NCBI GenBank assembly: GCA_028641055.1
Contig: CM054057.1
Location: 729,084,379 to 729,148,378, forward strand
Length of the DNA: 64,000 nucleotides
Direction of reading: 5' to 3'
DNA from: Alopecurus myosuroides
Lineage: Eukaryota > Streptophyta > Magnoliopsida > Poales > Poaceae
Within the stretch, counting starts at the first letter, position 1. The number at the start of each line of letters is the position of its first letter. Below the pieces are notes generated by a model. The model was not told the DNA's origin. It did not search any database and saw only the letters and a program-made list of their open reading frames with translations. A program made the position numbers and the translations under genes. Positions 23,596-34,578 of the stretch are shown piece by piece.

Positions 23596-25614
23596 AACCG
23601 GACCATCCCCAGGTAAGGACAGAGGATCCACCTCCTGGAACACTCCGACCGCCTGTGAGATCCTAGCCACAAACTGGTGTGTCCGCGTCTCCCGAGGAAG
23701 TCCGAAGAGTCTGATCCAGACTGAGGAGAGAGTGGCGACCGTGTCCGGGTCGAAGGCGGACTTGGTGATGGCGACCTTGATGTTGTGCACTGGCAGAGTG
23801 GTCGTGGACGCCCAAGACAAGGCGTTGAGGAGGCCAAGGGACGGGAAGGCAACCGCAAACACCGAAGCTGAGATCTCCCTCACCACCCAGGGGGCCACTG
23901 CATCGAGACGCACGAGCTCCTCACGAATGATCTCGCTCGTGATCTCAAACGAGTGCTCTACATCCTGGGTAGGTAGAACAGAGATGGTAGCCATGTGCTC
24001 CGGCGCAGCAATCTCAATGCCACCCATGTCGAGGTAGAAGAACCCCGTGTCGATGCCCTGGCCCAAAAGTTGCAAAGTCCCCTGTCCCCCACAACCACAC
24101 ACTCCAACTCCCTCCAGAGTCGGTGTCGCGGAGGTCACCTCGGGACGGGGGGCGCCTAGGGACTGCGACCCGGACACATCGGCGGCGGGCTTCTTCTTCC
24201 TCCTTTTATTCTTCTTTTTCTTCCTGGCGTCACCGTCCACCGGCCGAGACTCCGTCGCCGCCACCACTGCCCGCTCGGCAGGTCGAACCCCACGAGCCGG
24301 TGGCGAGGCACGGCCCATCCGTGCATGGTCAGGACGCGGCGGAGACTTCCTGCCTGTGCGTCCACCCTCCCGGGCACCCGCAGCAGCGCCTCGCGCCTGT
24401 TGCCTCCCACGGCGTGCCTCGAGGGACCCTCGCAGGTCGCGCTCGCGGTGGAGCGCACCCGGGGACGGCATCCGCAGGGGCGACCTGCGCCAAGCCGGCT
24501 CACGCCTAGGCGAAGGCCCCCGGCCATCACGCCCCGGCGGGGCAGGCGCCTGCCTGCGAGCACCAGTCGGCACCTCCCCCGGCGGCGACCGTCGGCCCGG
24601 CGGACGGTACGCGGCTGCCATGGCGCGGTTCGGCGAGCTTCGGCGAGGAGGAGATGCGTGCGAGGGGCGGCGGACCGGGGAGGCAGGGCGACGAGATGGG
24701 GAAGCAGGGCATCTAGGAGGGGTGGGGGAGTGCGACCGGCGGCGCTTCATGGTTGGGGACGCGACCACCGCGGCGAACGTGCGAGAGAGCGCCGGCGGCG
24801 GCTGGGTTCGAACCACACGACGCGCAGAGGAAGCGAACCGATCGATCTGTTCCTCACTAGCCGGAAACCCTAGCGCCAGGTCGTGGAGGCCCTTCTGGAG
24901 CCACAGCCAGGCCCCAGTCGCCGCAGTGGGCCGGCATGGGCCCGGGCCCAGCAGAGAGCGCGGGGGCGGAGGGAATAATCCAGCGGCCCGACAGTCTTGG
25001 CTCCGCCAGCCCAAGATGGGCTGGCCAACCAGGCCGTTCGCAGGCCGGCCCTCTATGGAGCAGCCCACCAGCCCGTTCTGGATCGTCCTCGCGACCGCAG
25101 GGTTCCGCCCCGAGCCAGGCGGCGCAGCGCCAAGGTCGCGCGGCGGGGGTTCCGGTGAGCGCGCCACAGCGGCGCCGCCCACCTCACCTGCGCACGTCGG
25201 GACCCTCGCATCCACGCCCTCCACCAGGCTTCCGCGGGTACCCCTGAGCGCAGCCCTCTCCGAAGTCCGGGCAGGCGGACCAGCCCGCCGGCGGCGCGAC
25301 GGCGACCAGGTCGCAAGGGCCAGGAATTCCCCCAGGGTCGGAGGCGCCGGTGGCGAGCAGCGAAGCTCAGCCTCCAGTCGCGCCTCCTCCGCCTCGTCCG
25401 CCTCGTCCGCGACGTCCGCCCACCGGCGACCGCGGATGTCGGCGCTCCTCGCAGGGTCCTCCGGCTCCGGGCGCGGTCCGTCCTCCGGCACCATCGTGCA
25501 AGCACGGCGAGGTCCTACATCGCCGAGCGTGGCCTCCCGGCGAGCGCGCTCGTCATCCCCTTCATCCACGGGCGACTCGACCTTGACCTTCACCGCCGAC
25601 GAAGCTCGAGTCAC
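23596..25614 (-). pseudogene. LINE ORF1, N-terminal half (right of the Copia insertion), DUF4283-like
   Basis: An open frame of more than 660 codons from the ATG at 25614 to the Copia border. The first ~450 residues are Arg/Pro/Ala/Gly-rich and probably disordered, with a basic patch KKKKNKRRKKK; the last ~200 include a folded region (GFFYLDMGGIEIAAPEHMAT, VWIRLFGLPRETRTHQF) that resembles the DUF4283 region of plant LINE ORF1 proteins. The frame runs into the Copia LTR at 23595 and stops shortly after; the native continuation is at 15713. The strand is GC-rich, and other long frames here are composition effects. Confidence 0.7.
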
Positions 25615-25631
25615 TGATCTTCACCGCCGCC

Positions 25632-25751
25632 GGTGAGAGGAGAGAGCGCGCCGCCAGGGTGAGAGGAGAGAGCGCGCCGCCACGGTACACATACAATTGA
25701 GATTTCATAGAATTCGAGGTACACATAAAATGGAGATTTCATAGATTTCGA
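25632..25751. repeat. two short tandem duplications at the LINE 5' border
   Basis: A 25-base unit (GGTGAGAGGAGAGAGCGCGC...) occurs twice at about 25632-25681, at the LINE 5' end, and a 33-base unit (GGTACACATA...GAGATTTCATAG) occurs twice at about 25684-25749 in the flank. Double 5' ends can come from template switching during LINE insertion. Confidence 0.6.
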
Positions 25752-25893
25752 GTACAAATTAAACAAGTATGACGACACCCGAGACAGAGAATTCCGTTGC
25801 TGGGCGATAACATGCTCAGAGCTCAGTAACACATGGAAGTACCATACACCACTAAACAAGACCAAAAAATTATTCATGCAAAATACTTATCTG

Positions 25894-27310
25894 TTATCTC
25901 TTTTTCAAGGACACGACTATGATTGTATACTTGGTCTTTTCTTTCTCAAGGTGTTCCATGACGTTATACGCGAAATTTTCAAACAGTCTGTCAAGCATGG
26001 ATTCACCAAAATGGATCGCGAGAATGGGCTCCATCACCGCCCTATAGCTCATGGAGACGTTCTTGCCACTCTGGAGGGAGTCACGCACGTCGTATCCTTC
26101 TGAGTTGTCATAAGGATCCCAATTAGACCTGAACAATTTGATATGATTTATGTCAAATAGTCCACTCTGCTTGACAACTGTCTTCACTTCATCGGTTGAT
26201 GGCGCGTACAAGAGCACGTTGAAGGAGTTGAGTTGTTCCCGCTCAATGAGCCCCTGTTGGTATATACATAGCAATATTTAATTTTCGTCACTAGGAAGTT
26301 TTTTTCATTCTACAGAAAGTTAGGCTTCCCTAGAATTGCACCAAGTCAATAGTTCCTCAAATATATGATATGTGGTAATGTACCTCTTCAACCAGAGATT
26401 CCAAAGATTCTCCAAGTAATCCAAATAGAAGGTTCATCTCTCCGGAGTATACATCCTCAGCCATTCTTCCAAGAAACGTCAACACCATTCGTCCACCAAA
26501 CACCAGTTCTTCATATCGCAGCTTCAGGAACTTCCACATGTCCTTCTGAAAATGATCCTGGTATAGTTTCGCTACATGTGGTGGCGTGGTCTTTGCAATA
26601 TAAATGTTTGATTTGTTCATACCCATTTCTCTCTTGACCGTTAAATCATCTCGCAGCTACAATATGATTGTACACTCATCTTATCTAGGTCCTAGAAATC
26701 TATTATATGACAACACTGATACATATACAGAAAGAAAATAAGAGTGGCTTACTTCGGAGCGCCAGTGGAGGCAAAATGACGAGTGAAATAGATGAACGCT
26801 CTGGCGAGGGAAAAGCTTGGTGTAGTAGGAGCCCGGAAGTCCAGCAATATAAAAAGGAGGCAGTGTTTCTTCCTTAAACTTTATTGTAATTGACTCCCTG
26901 AATCTTTCAAGCGACTGGAAGACATGGTTGAAGTCGTTTCCCGGTAGATCGTTGAGGAAGAATCGGAGTTCCACGAGGTTGCCACGGAGCTTGTCGCAAT
27001 GGCAGCATATGGCTTCGATCACATTAGAGACAAAGAGTAGGGTGTTTTCACCAGAAGAGCAGCCCAAGTCAACAATTGTCATTGTTGGCTGCAGCACATC
27101 TGTATATACATCTACCATCGCCTTTTCGAGCACCGGCTTAGTCTCTAGTAAAGCTTTCCGCTGGTATAAAATATGAAATGGAAGAAGGTGATGTAAATGG
27201 ATCGAGTAAGAAACAATTGTAAATTTCACGAGTCACGAATTAATCTTGGGTTCACAGACCTGCTGCGTAGAATTCTTGAAGTAGCTTCTCTCTCCCTCTC
27301 CTGCGACCAT
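25894..27310 (-). CDS. SABATH family S-adenosylmethionine-dependent carboxyl methyltransferase, four exons
   Basis: Transfers a methyl group from S-adenosylmethionine to the carboxyl group of a small acid such as salicylate, benzoate, anthranilate or jasmonate; the substrate cannot be read from sequence alone. Exons 27260-27310, 26753-27160, 26384-26656 and 25894-26253 join in phase 0 with GT-AG borders to give 363 residues, the normal family length (about 360-380). Motifs: N-terminal GEGERSY with the family Ser-Tyr; SAM-binding VDLGCSSGENT (residues 47-57); LNDLPGNDFN (86-95); PGSYYTKLFP and HLFHSSFCLHWRSE (126-153), which lines the substrate pocket. No stop, frameshift or lost splice site was seen, so it is probably functional. 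It is cytosolic by family, with no signal peptide. A possible TATA (TATAATT) lies at 27414-27420. It stands alone among transposons, about 210 bases from the LINE 5' end. Confidence 0.9.
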
Positions 27311-27740
27311 GTGGAAATCACGCTCCATCTTCAAGGCCACCCAAACCTCTCTAGGGGGGATTTGGCTTTGTTGTGTTGCTCAACTCGGCAGTATGACCTT
27401 CGCGGCTCTGCTCAATTATAAGCCAAAAAAAGGATGAAATCATAGCCATGCACTACTGAAGATTATAATTAAATATTGTTTTGCCACACGTGTAAGTAGT
27501 GGACAGTCAGTGGTAGTTAATAAATGTGAGCCATACCTTGTTGACAAAAAACGACTACTACGCTTTTTTTTTGAACGAAGACAAAAGCTTTGCCCTTTTG
27601 TATTGAAGAAACGACTACTACACTTAAATGATCACAGTGGACAACAGTAATTAATATGTTCAGACTACTAGCAGCTTAGTTTTGTGACTCAAGTGTACTG
27701 AAGCATGCAGTGATTTCACAGCTGAAATATTTGAGAAGTT
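27311..27740. other. upstream region of the SABATH gene with a short LINE 3'-end remnant
   Basis: Contains the promoter of the minus-strand gene. At 27566-27612 the sequence (poly-T, GAACGAAGACAAAAGCTTTG, CCCTTTTGTATTGAAG) looks like the 3' end of a minus-strand LINE: reversed it gives a CAAAGCTTTTG-type end followed by poly(A). Nothing else recognised. Confidence 0.4.
27414..27420 (-). promoter_or_regulatory. possible TATA box for the SABATH gene
   Basis: Minus strand CTTATAATTGAG, about 105 bases upstream of the start codon at 27310. Plausible distance, but the match is weak (TATAATT rather than TATAAA). Confidence 0.35.
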
Positions 27741-29325
27741 ACAAAGTGGCACTTGGAGCGAGCCCCAACCCCCCCCCCCCCCCCCGCGCGTCGCCCACGC
27801 CCAAGGGCGACTCGGGGGGCGACCCCTCTTCCTCCTCCTACCTCCTGTTGCGTCGCCACCCCTCTTCCTCCTCCTCCCTCCCGCCGCACCACCGCCGAGG
27901 ATGCCACCGGGAGAAAAAAGCCCACGTGGTCGACGGCGACGGCGGGGCTCTCTTCGCGCGAAGTTTCCAGGGGTTGCGGGCGGCGGTCCATGGAGTTCTC
28001 TGGTCCGCCTTCGGCTATAGGGGGCTCGACGGCTGATGGTCGCGGTCGGCGGCGCCTGTCGGAGGGGCTTCGCGCTGGTGCTCCAGCGGTGCCGAGCTGG
28101 ACCGTTGGGTCTGCGCCCCCCCCCCCCCCCCCGCGAACTCCATGGTCGTGGTGCCGGCCATGGCTCCGGGCCTCCTCCATGATGCTGCACAGGTTCGTCG
28201 CCGGGCGGGGATGACGCCTCCTCGTTCCCTTGGTGGTCGGAGGGTGGGTGCCGAGCACGGCGCCGTTGGGGTGGTCTGACCCCATCCCGATCTGGCCAAG
28301 GTATGGTGTGAGGGGTTGTCCTGAGGTGGGAAGGTGAGGCCTTTCCCTCAGTGCCTTCGGCCGGCGATGCCGGTGTGCCACTCGGGGGTTGTGCTTGGAG
28401 CAAGGTCGGGGGAAACGTCCATGGGTGGAGAGGTTGCGCCGGAGCTGTCCGTGGCTGCTTCTCCTTCGGGGTGGAGGAAGAAGATGGGCTGCGCCTCCTC
28501 GGCCATATGGGGTAGAGTTTGGGATGCACCTTAGGGTGGACCACGATACTAGGCTACTTTGGAGAGGGGCTGCGACGGCGGCGGTGTGTAGGGCAAGGAT
28601 GCTACTCCAATCTGACGGTTTTGGTGGATGTTGGTGGCAATCCGGATGAATGTCTTGCCCGTCTTCGGTTGGGGAAGACGGCGATGGCGCTCGGTGCGTC
28701 ATTCCCCTCCTTGGAGGCGTCGTCGAGGAGGGGCGATCCTTTGCTATCGTTCCTTCGGTTTGGTTGTTGTCTCCGGGTGAAAGCCTAGATCCGGTTGGAT
28801 CGACGTGATGGCGGCATTTCGAAGTCGTCACTCTGTTGGGAGCATAATGTTTGGAGTCATGGTGTGAAGGCCCTTGTTGCTTTCCTCCGGTGCCTGTCGC
28901 CGCCCTAGGTTGATGTTTCAGAGGCGCAATGCACGGCATCACCGATTAGCCCAAGAAGGTGTCTCTCTCGGGATCGATCAAGTCCCTCCATCCACTGTCC
29001 ACCTCCGGCATCAAGGATGGATGGTGCGTCGACACGAGAAGTTCAGCTGGAGTCGGCGTTCTTCGGAGGTGACTGGCATTGGTCGAGACGTGGCGATGTT
29101 GCTTATACGGCAGGCTCTGTTGTAGTTCTTGTGTCGGTGGTGGCTGTCTTCGGACTAGCCAGTCCTGGAGTGCGTACTACGCTTGTTAGCGAGTTGTAGT
29201 CGTTTTGCTCTACTAGGGTGTGTCGTGTTGTATTGGGTGGTGTCTGCTCATTCTTGAGAATGTAAATCTCTTCTTTCTAACAATGCAATAAAACGCAAAG
29301 CTTTTTGCGTTTTCACGAAAACCTG
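27741..29325 (+). mobile_element. probable 5'-truncated non-LTR element remnant, GC-rich
   Basis: A strongly GC-rich block with C-runs (27769-27785 and 28117-28132) that ends at about 29283-29325 with AATGCAATAAAACGCAAAGC, a short inverted CGCAAAGC/TTTTTGCG stem and an A-rich tail. That ending looks like the 3' terminus of a grass non-LTR element in plus orientation. Long open frames on both strands (up to about 400 codons on the minus strand) have no recognisable domain and are explained by the lack of AT-rich stop codons. The class is an inference; no reverse transcriptase is present. Confidence 0.4.
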
Positions 29326-29442
29326 CTGAATAATTTCGCTACTGAAACAAATTTCTGGTCCGGCCAGCATCAGCAACTTTCGTGCAGCCTGCGGTCATGG
29401 CACAGTGAAGAGACATGCTTGACGGTTTCAACACAGGCTAAC
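29326..29442. other. unassigned spacer ending in the target site CTAAC
   Basis: Short low-copy-looking DNA between the non-LTR remnant and the non-coding LTR element; nothing recognised. Its last five bases, CTAAC, are the left target duplication. Confidence 0.4.
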
Positions 29443-29809
29443 TGTTGTATTTTGTGTCGAATATAGTGTACGTGTTAGGTTATGTTTGAACTTGGAGTTG
29501 TAATAGGTGTGGATAGTTCGGGTAGTGTTCGAGTCGGACACTTGTAGACTTGGCCTCTCATATAATGAGGGGGGCACCACACATTGTAACCATGGCAACT
29601 TGATAGCAGCAGGTACGCAAGGGGAGCCGGCGGTTTGTGCCGGCGACCAAGGCGGCCGGTGCAGCGGTATCAATGGGAAGGTGCGCCCGTATTCATGCCC
29701 CGCAGATGTAGGTGAGTTCGCCGAACTGCGTTAACAAATCTCGGTGTCGTCATCGTGCTACGATTGATTGGTCCTCGGTGGATCTACAATGCGCCTACAA
29801 TTTGTAACA
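29443..29809 (+). repeat. 5' LTR of the non-autonomous element
   Basis: 367 bases, TG...CA ends. Contains CATATAATGAG (29557-29567), a possible TATA region, and GTTCGAGTCGGACACTTGTA in the promoter half. Confidence 0.9.
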
Positions 29810-31740
29810 AGTGGTATCAGAGCAAGGTTGGAGACTGTGAATTGTTGATCTAGAGGGAGAGGACTTATGTTATGATCGTGCGTCGTCGCATGTGTCGTTT
29901 CAAAGCGACGTGCGGACGGGATGACGATCTAGATACGTCTATACTCAAAGAAGCAATCGGAAAGCAAAACATGCATATGTGTGCCGGACGGACAGACTGG
30001 ATCGGAAGTTTTTTCGTTGAGTTGACCATAACGGCGGCGGCGTAATATTCAGCGACGGAAGCAGGATCGATGGTTGGTCACGCACGGCAGCAGCGCGTGG
30101 CGTTGCGGAGCGCAGGCGTGGCCCAATGCACGATAGCTTATGCCAGGCTGAGGCCCACGTCGTGAGGGCATGAAGCGTGTTGTATAGGATAGTGCTGTAA
30201 GGATGGGCATGAGATTTGATACAGAAAAAAAGGAGGCGTCATGCAGATGCCAGGACCAGAGGCGAGACCAAATAATTCCACGGAAACTCACACGGACCTT
30301 ATCCATCGGGATAGAAAGGGTGTTGGCCAGAAAAGTAAAGGCATGCAAGCATTGAAGGGTGTGCTAGGTGATGCAGCACCACATGAGAATCAAGGGAGTT
30401 TTCCCTGGTTGGATTTTCTCCTAAGTGCACACAAGCAGCCATAATTATGTCTGTCTTCGTGTACCAAGGGCATCGTGGTAGTTATGCAGCATGGCGAGTA
30501 CTAGAGATGCATGAAGTCGTTGCAGAAAGCCAACATAGATAAGATGAATTCGCGGAAAATTCTGGGAGCCAGGAGTGGTCGTGCATGATCACGCACACAC
30601 AAAGGCGTCGGACAGTACACGACAGTATAGCGGGTGAACTAGGCGCAAGGTGGAGCGTGGTTGCAGTCGTTAATTCGGCTGGGTTGGACTGGACAGTCTG
30701 ACGGGAGGGAATACAGTGAAGATCGGCGATGAAGACGTAGGAGCGTGACGACTGATGGTGTCCAAATTCTGTGACGTGGAAACATGTGACGCATGCCTAA
30801 AGGCTGCATGCTTCGACATGTGATGGCGTGGGGTTGATTCAAGATGGTGCACACGTGAGATCTTGAGGTCGACAGGACGCAGGGTGGACTGATCATCTAC
30901 CATGGAGGCATGTTGAAGGTGGAGCTGGATTCTAACGATTCCACTCAGCTATTGGAGGGGCTACGGCGTAAGAGGGAGAGTCGAAGCCTAGTCAGCGGGA
31001 AGGCGAGAAGCACGTTGGTCGGACTGGACGTCACGGTTCGAGAGATGCGTGTAACTCGGCATCGGTCGGGTATGACTGATGGTTATCTGCAGTGGGGTCT
31101 GAGATGGTGTGCTTAGTGATCCTTGAGATCTTGGCCAAGATTGCGGATGCTCGATGCGGTAAGCACGGGAAACAGCGACGGACTAGGGCACGGGTGGTCG
31201 GACATGAGTTTTGACATATGTGCAGAGTTCTGAAGCAGTGTTGGCGAGTACCAGATTCAAGTTGGTGACTAGGTCTATGAAGATTGGCGTCAGGTGATAG
31301 ACATTAGTCGGCCATGGGAAATCGGAGAAAGTGTTGGAAAGTCTATAATGTCGGATGCTTGGAGAGTACAGGACCGTATATTTTGTGATGTTCAGTGCAC
31401 ATGCCAAAGTGCGGGTTGACAAGATACAGAAGGAGGCGAAGTGTTATAGCTGCGGGACATATAGAATACTATCCAGGAAAAGATGAGAAACTGTGAATTT
31501 GATTCAAAGTGACTAAAGAGCGGCGGTGAAATTCCTTCAAGTTGAAAGTGCTTTCACGTAGACCAGTGGTCGGTATGTGATGGTGTTGAACAGGAAGAAG
31601 GGACTAGAGTTGCAGGTGGAGTCACGTGGAATCTGGGAGTAGCAGTGAAGCTCATGGAAGACAACTCAAGTCCTGAGTACATGGAGGTTTGACACATTGA
31701 CGAATTCAAAATGGCGGAGTATATTCGTCAAGGTGGAGTT
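29810..31740 (+). other. non-coding interior of the LARD-like element
   Basis: Starts with AGTGGTATCAGAGCAAGGTT (primer-binding site) and ends with GTCAAGGTGGAGTT (polypurine tract). Rich in GTG/CACG words; no domain recognised in any frame. Confidence 0.7.
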
Positions 31741-32107
31741 TGTTGTATTTTGTGTCGAATATAATGTACGTGTTAGGTTATGTTTGGACGTAGAGTTGTA
31801 ATAGGTGTGGATAGTTCGGGTAGTGTTCGAGTCGGACACTTGTAGACTTGGCCTCTCATATAATGAGGGGGCCACCACACATTGTAACCATGGTGACTTG
31901 ATAGCAGCAGGCGCGCAAGGGGAGCCGGCGGTTTGTGCCGGCGACCAAGGCGACCGGTGCAGCGGTATCAATGGGGAGGTGCGCCCGTAGTCATGCCCCG
32001 CAGATATAGGTGAGTTCGCCGAACTGCGTTAACAAATCTCGGTGTCGTCATCGTTCTACGATTGCTTAGTCCTCGGTAGATCTACAGTGCGCCTACAATT
32101 TGTAACA
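31741..32107 (+). repeat. 3' LTR of the non-autonomous element
   Basis: 367 bases, same length and ends as the 5' LTR, followed directly by CTAAC. Differences are substitutions scattered along the length, not indels. Confidence 0.9.
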
Positions 32108-32800
32108 CTAACCCATGGCGCCGAGCAAAACCAGAGAGCGATTTAGTACAGACTGGTTTGACCATCGGTCCATGCCAAGGCTTAAGACGGACGACACCCA
32201 TCAAGTATGATAATTACTCTCTGCCCCTCCCAGAAGGTACTTTGCATGGAATATATAATTATAGTCTCATGATCTTCTGTGACCAGTGATAGACTCTGAA
32301 TTCTCCTCGTGATTTTTACGCAGAGTCTAGGTCCAGCTGGGTTCTGTTTTGCTCCAACTCCAACTCACGTAGAAAATGAGGCATCCAGTGTTAGCATTCG
32401 TAGTTTACTTAATGCAATAATTTGTTGTTTGCAACTTAATATCCGAAGTCTACTTGGATTACGTTGTGAGGGTGGATTATTAGTCATAGATGCCGTTAGA
32501 TTACGGTCTATGTAACATGTTGTAATGTCCTCATGAATCTCATAGTAATCAGCATGTCTTGCATATGCAATACGGTGCAACCTTTATTTCTGTCAAATGA
32601 CCAGCTGTAATTTGTTTACCCAGCATGTTATCTATCTTTTATTGAAAGACACCACTAGTGAACTGTGGACCTAGGTCCATTATTTTACACTGATAATACA
32701 ACCTATTGCAAGCACTTTTCTTTTTACTAGTAATCATTGTTCTCTTTTCATTCACTGCAAACAAGCACATTTTTACACACTATACGTCTAATCATTTGTT
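32108..32800. other. unassigned AT-rich DNA, possibly degraded Gypsy LTR
   Basis: No coding signal. Since 32805 onward resembles the internal leader of an Athila/Sabrina-type Gypsy element, the preceding few hundred bases may include the worn end of its 5' LTR, but no LTR boundary is clear. Confidence 0.3.
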
Positions 32801-33722
32801 TTCAGCAAAACCGGTGAGATTGACAACCTCACTATTTCGTTGGGGCAAAATATCTTGGTTGTCTTGTGTGCAGATTCCACGTTGCTGCTGAGCCTGGTAG
32901 TGCGTCTTGCCAACATCAGCTGTCAACAACCTTCAGAAGTGATTTCTTTCTCCTACTGGTCGATTCAACTTTGGTTTCTTTCTGAGGAAAAAACTTGCTG
33001 CTGCACTCTTCATACCTTTCTCTTGGGATCCCCAACGAATGTGTGTCCACACGCACGCAATCAGCAGAGCGGTGTTATCTAAAACTCGCGAGTCGACGGG
33101 AGAGCAGCCTCCCAAGAAGGGAAATTACGCCTAAAAAACAACTCGCATGGACCAAGACTTCCTCAGCGAGATCTCCATAACCATCGAGTCTTCATTAATG
33201 CGCGTCGACGAGGACGACAACATGCACCAAACAACTCCCACAGTCATGGTCCTGGCTGCCACAACCTACCTACGGGTAATCCAGCCACCAGAAAATAACC
33301 CCCACGCAGAACAGCATCGCCAAGCCATTAGAGGGCTGGGCTTGGCCAAAGCCGCAATCGCCGACCAAGCTCACAAGAAAATGGCCACTCCCGGAACCCC
33401 AACACCTCGAATAGATAAATCACCTCGCCTTCGCGAGAATGCGTCACCAAGAAGAAAGAACAAGTCTCCTCTCCGTCACCAGAGCAAAGAGGCACGACGT
33501 CGCGATGATAGCCCGCGAGACACCGATGACAGCGTCCGGCACCGCGACCACAGCCCGCGACGACATGAAGGTCGCTCGCGACACCGCGACGAAGAATCAA
33601 GAAGGCACAGTGAAGAGCCGCGACGCTGCAGTACGGAGCCCCAACGTCGCACCCTCGACTCGCGACATCGCGGCAGAGAGCCACCACACGATATCAGCCG
33701 CGACCGGACGACACATGACGCC
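32801..33722 (+). mobile_element. Gypsy leader and gag fragment, truncated by the next LTR
   Basis: 32805-33060 has the phrase GGTGAGATTGACAACCTCAC then TTCGTTGGGGCAAA and GGTTTCTTTCTGAGG, which I know as the leader of wheat Athila/Sabrina-type Gypsy elements. It leads into an open frame from 33147 that is cut where the LTR at 33723 begins. Family placement is from memory of the leader phrase. Confidence 0.5.
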
Positions 33723-33725
33723 TGA
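33147..33725 (+). pseudogene. Gypsy gag-like N-terminal fragment with Arg-Asp/Ser-rich tail
   Basis: 192 residues from the ATG at 33147. The first ~90 residues (TVMVLAATTYLRVIQPPENN, HRQAIRGLGLAKAAIADQ) look like the start of a grass Gypsy gag-type protein. The last ~100 are a charged run of RHRD, RRHE and SPR words, resembling RS domains and suggesting nucleic-acid binding or nuclear targeting. The frame is ended by the following LTR (stop at 33723-33725), so the protein is truncated. I cannot name the exact family. Confidence 0.4.
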
Positions 33726-34578
33726 TACGTCCAAAACGTATATCCTTTTCCGAACACTTTTGCTATTGTTTCCCTCTAAACTCGTGAGTTTCGGATGCAA
33801 CTATAACGGACTAACGCTGTTTTCAGCAGAATTACCCTCTTGTCTTGTTTTTGTGCAGAAAATTCAACTTTCGAGAAATTGCGCAAAAAAGATCACAATG
33901 ACCTTATTTCACCCGAAGACCCCCGGAGCAAAGAAGGAGACCCGGATGGGGCCAAGGAGGGGCCCACACTACCACTGGGCGCGCCTCCCTAGGCCGCGCC
34001 GCCAGGTGGTGTGGTGGCCCCAGGCACCCCTTCGGGCTCCCGTTTCGACTACTTATGCCCCATAACCCTAAAACATCATGGGTTCGTCATATTCCAGAGA
34101 AACACACCCGAGCGCTGCCGCCACCTCGAAACCCAATTCGGGGATCAGAATTTCCTTGTTCTGGCACCCTGCCGGGACGGGGATTCGAAGGAGATCATCG
34201 TCATCGTCACCGCCACCACTTCTCCATCAACCATCCATGATTCCCCTGTCAATGTGTGAGTAATCCACGCTGTAGGCTGAGAGGGATGAAAGGGATTGGA
34301 TGATATCGTTCATGTAGTAATGCCAGATTGTTAGGGCATAGTGCCTAGTCTCTGCTGTTAGTATTTCATATCGTTGTTGCAAATTTTTATACTTAATGTT
34401 TGTTACTAGGGCCCGAGTGCCATGATCTCAGATCTGAACATGTTATTGTTTCAGCAGTATATTTATGTTTCTTGATCATATATGCAAGTTGTTTACACAT
34501 GTCGTTGTCCGGAACCTAGGGCCCCAAAGTGACAATAATTGGGACAACCGGGGGGGGGGTGGCTACGATGTGAGGATC
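33723..34578 (+). repeat. truncated Gypsy LTR (Sabrina/WHAM-like start)
   Basis: Starts TGATACGTCCAAAACGTATA, very like the TGATACGTCTCC start of common wheat Gypsy LTRs, and continues with CTGTTTTCAGCAGAATTACC and TTTTTGTGCAGAAA, phrases of the same group. It fades at about 34578 (GTGGCTACGATGTGAGGATCCC) where the repeat field begins, without a CA end, so it is a 5' fragment about 0.86 kb long. No partner LTR is visible nearby. Confidence 0.65.

Larger units (their letters stand above)
10510..25683 (-). mobile_element. LINE (non-LTR retrotransposon) on the minus strand, split by a Copia element
   Basis: Read from right to left: GC-rich 5' end near 25683, ORF1 (starting at 25614, interrupted at 23600/15713 by the Copia insertion and ending at 14408), ORF2 with endonuclease, reverse transcriptase and zf-RVT regions (14411 down to 10765), and a 3' UTR ending near 10510 in TTTATAAAGCGGGGCGAAAG. 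Without the Copia insertion it spans about 7.3 kb, a normal size for a full-length plant LINE. No clear target duplication was found. ORF2 is fragmented by single-base losses. Confidence 0.85.
29443..32107 (+). mobile_element. non-autonomous LTR retrotransposon (LARD/TRIM-like), complete
   Basis: Two 367-base LTRs (29443-29809 and 31741-32107) start TGTTGTATTTTGTGTCGAAT and end ACAATTTGTAACA, flanked by a perfect target duplication CTAAC (29438-29442 and 32108-32112). A primer-binding site TGGTATCAGAGC follows at 29812, complementary to the initiator-methionine tRNA 3' end, and a purine tract AAGGTGGAGTT precedes the 3' LTR. The 1.9-kb interior has no gag or pol motif, only frames under 100 codons, so mobility must have relied on proteins supplied in trans. 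By hand count the LTRs differ at about 18 of 367 positions, so this insertion is older than the Copia one. Confidence 0.9.

Noticed and set aside
24047..25636. A 529-codon open frame on the plus strand
   Set aside because: It overlaps LINE ORF1 on the other strand, which has recognisable domain sequence; the plus frame is a composition effect of GC-rich DNA.
27716..28942. A 408-codon open frame on the minus strand and several on the plus strand
   Set aside because: Region is very GC-rich with C-runs; long frames appear on both strands, no domain is visible and the sequence ends like a non-LTR element tail.
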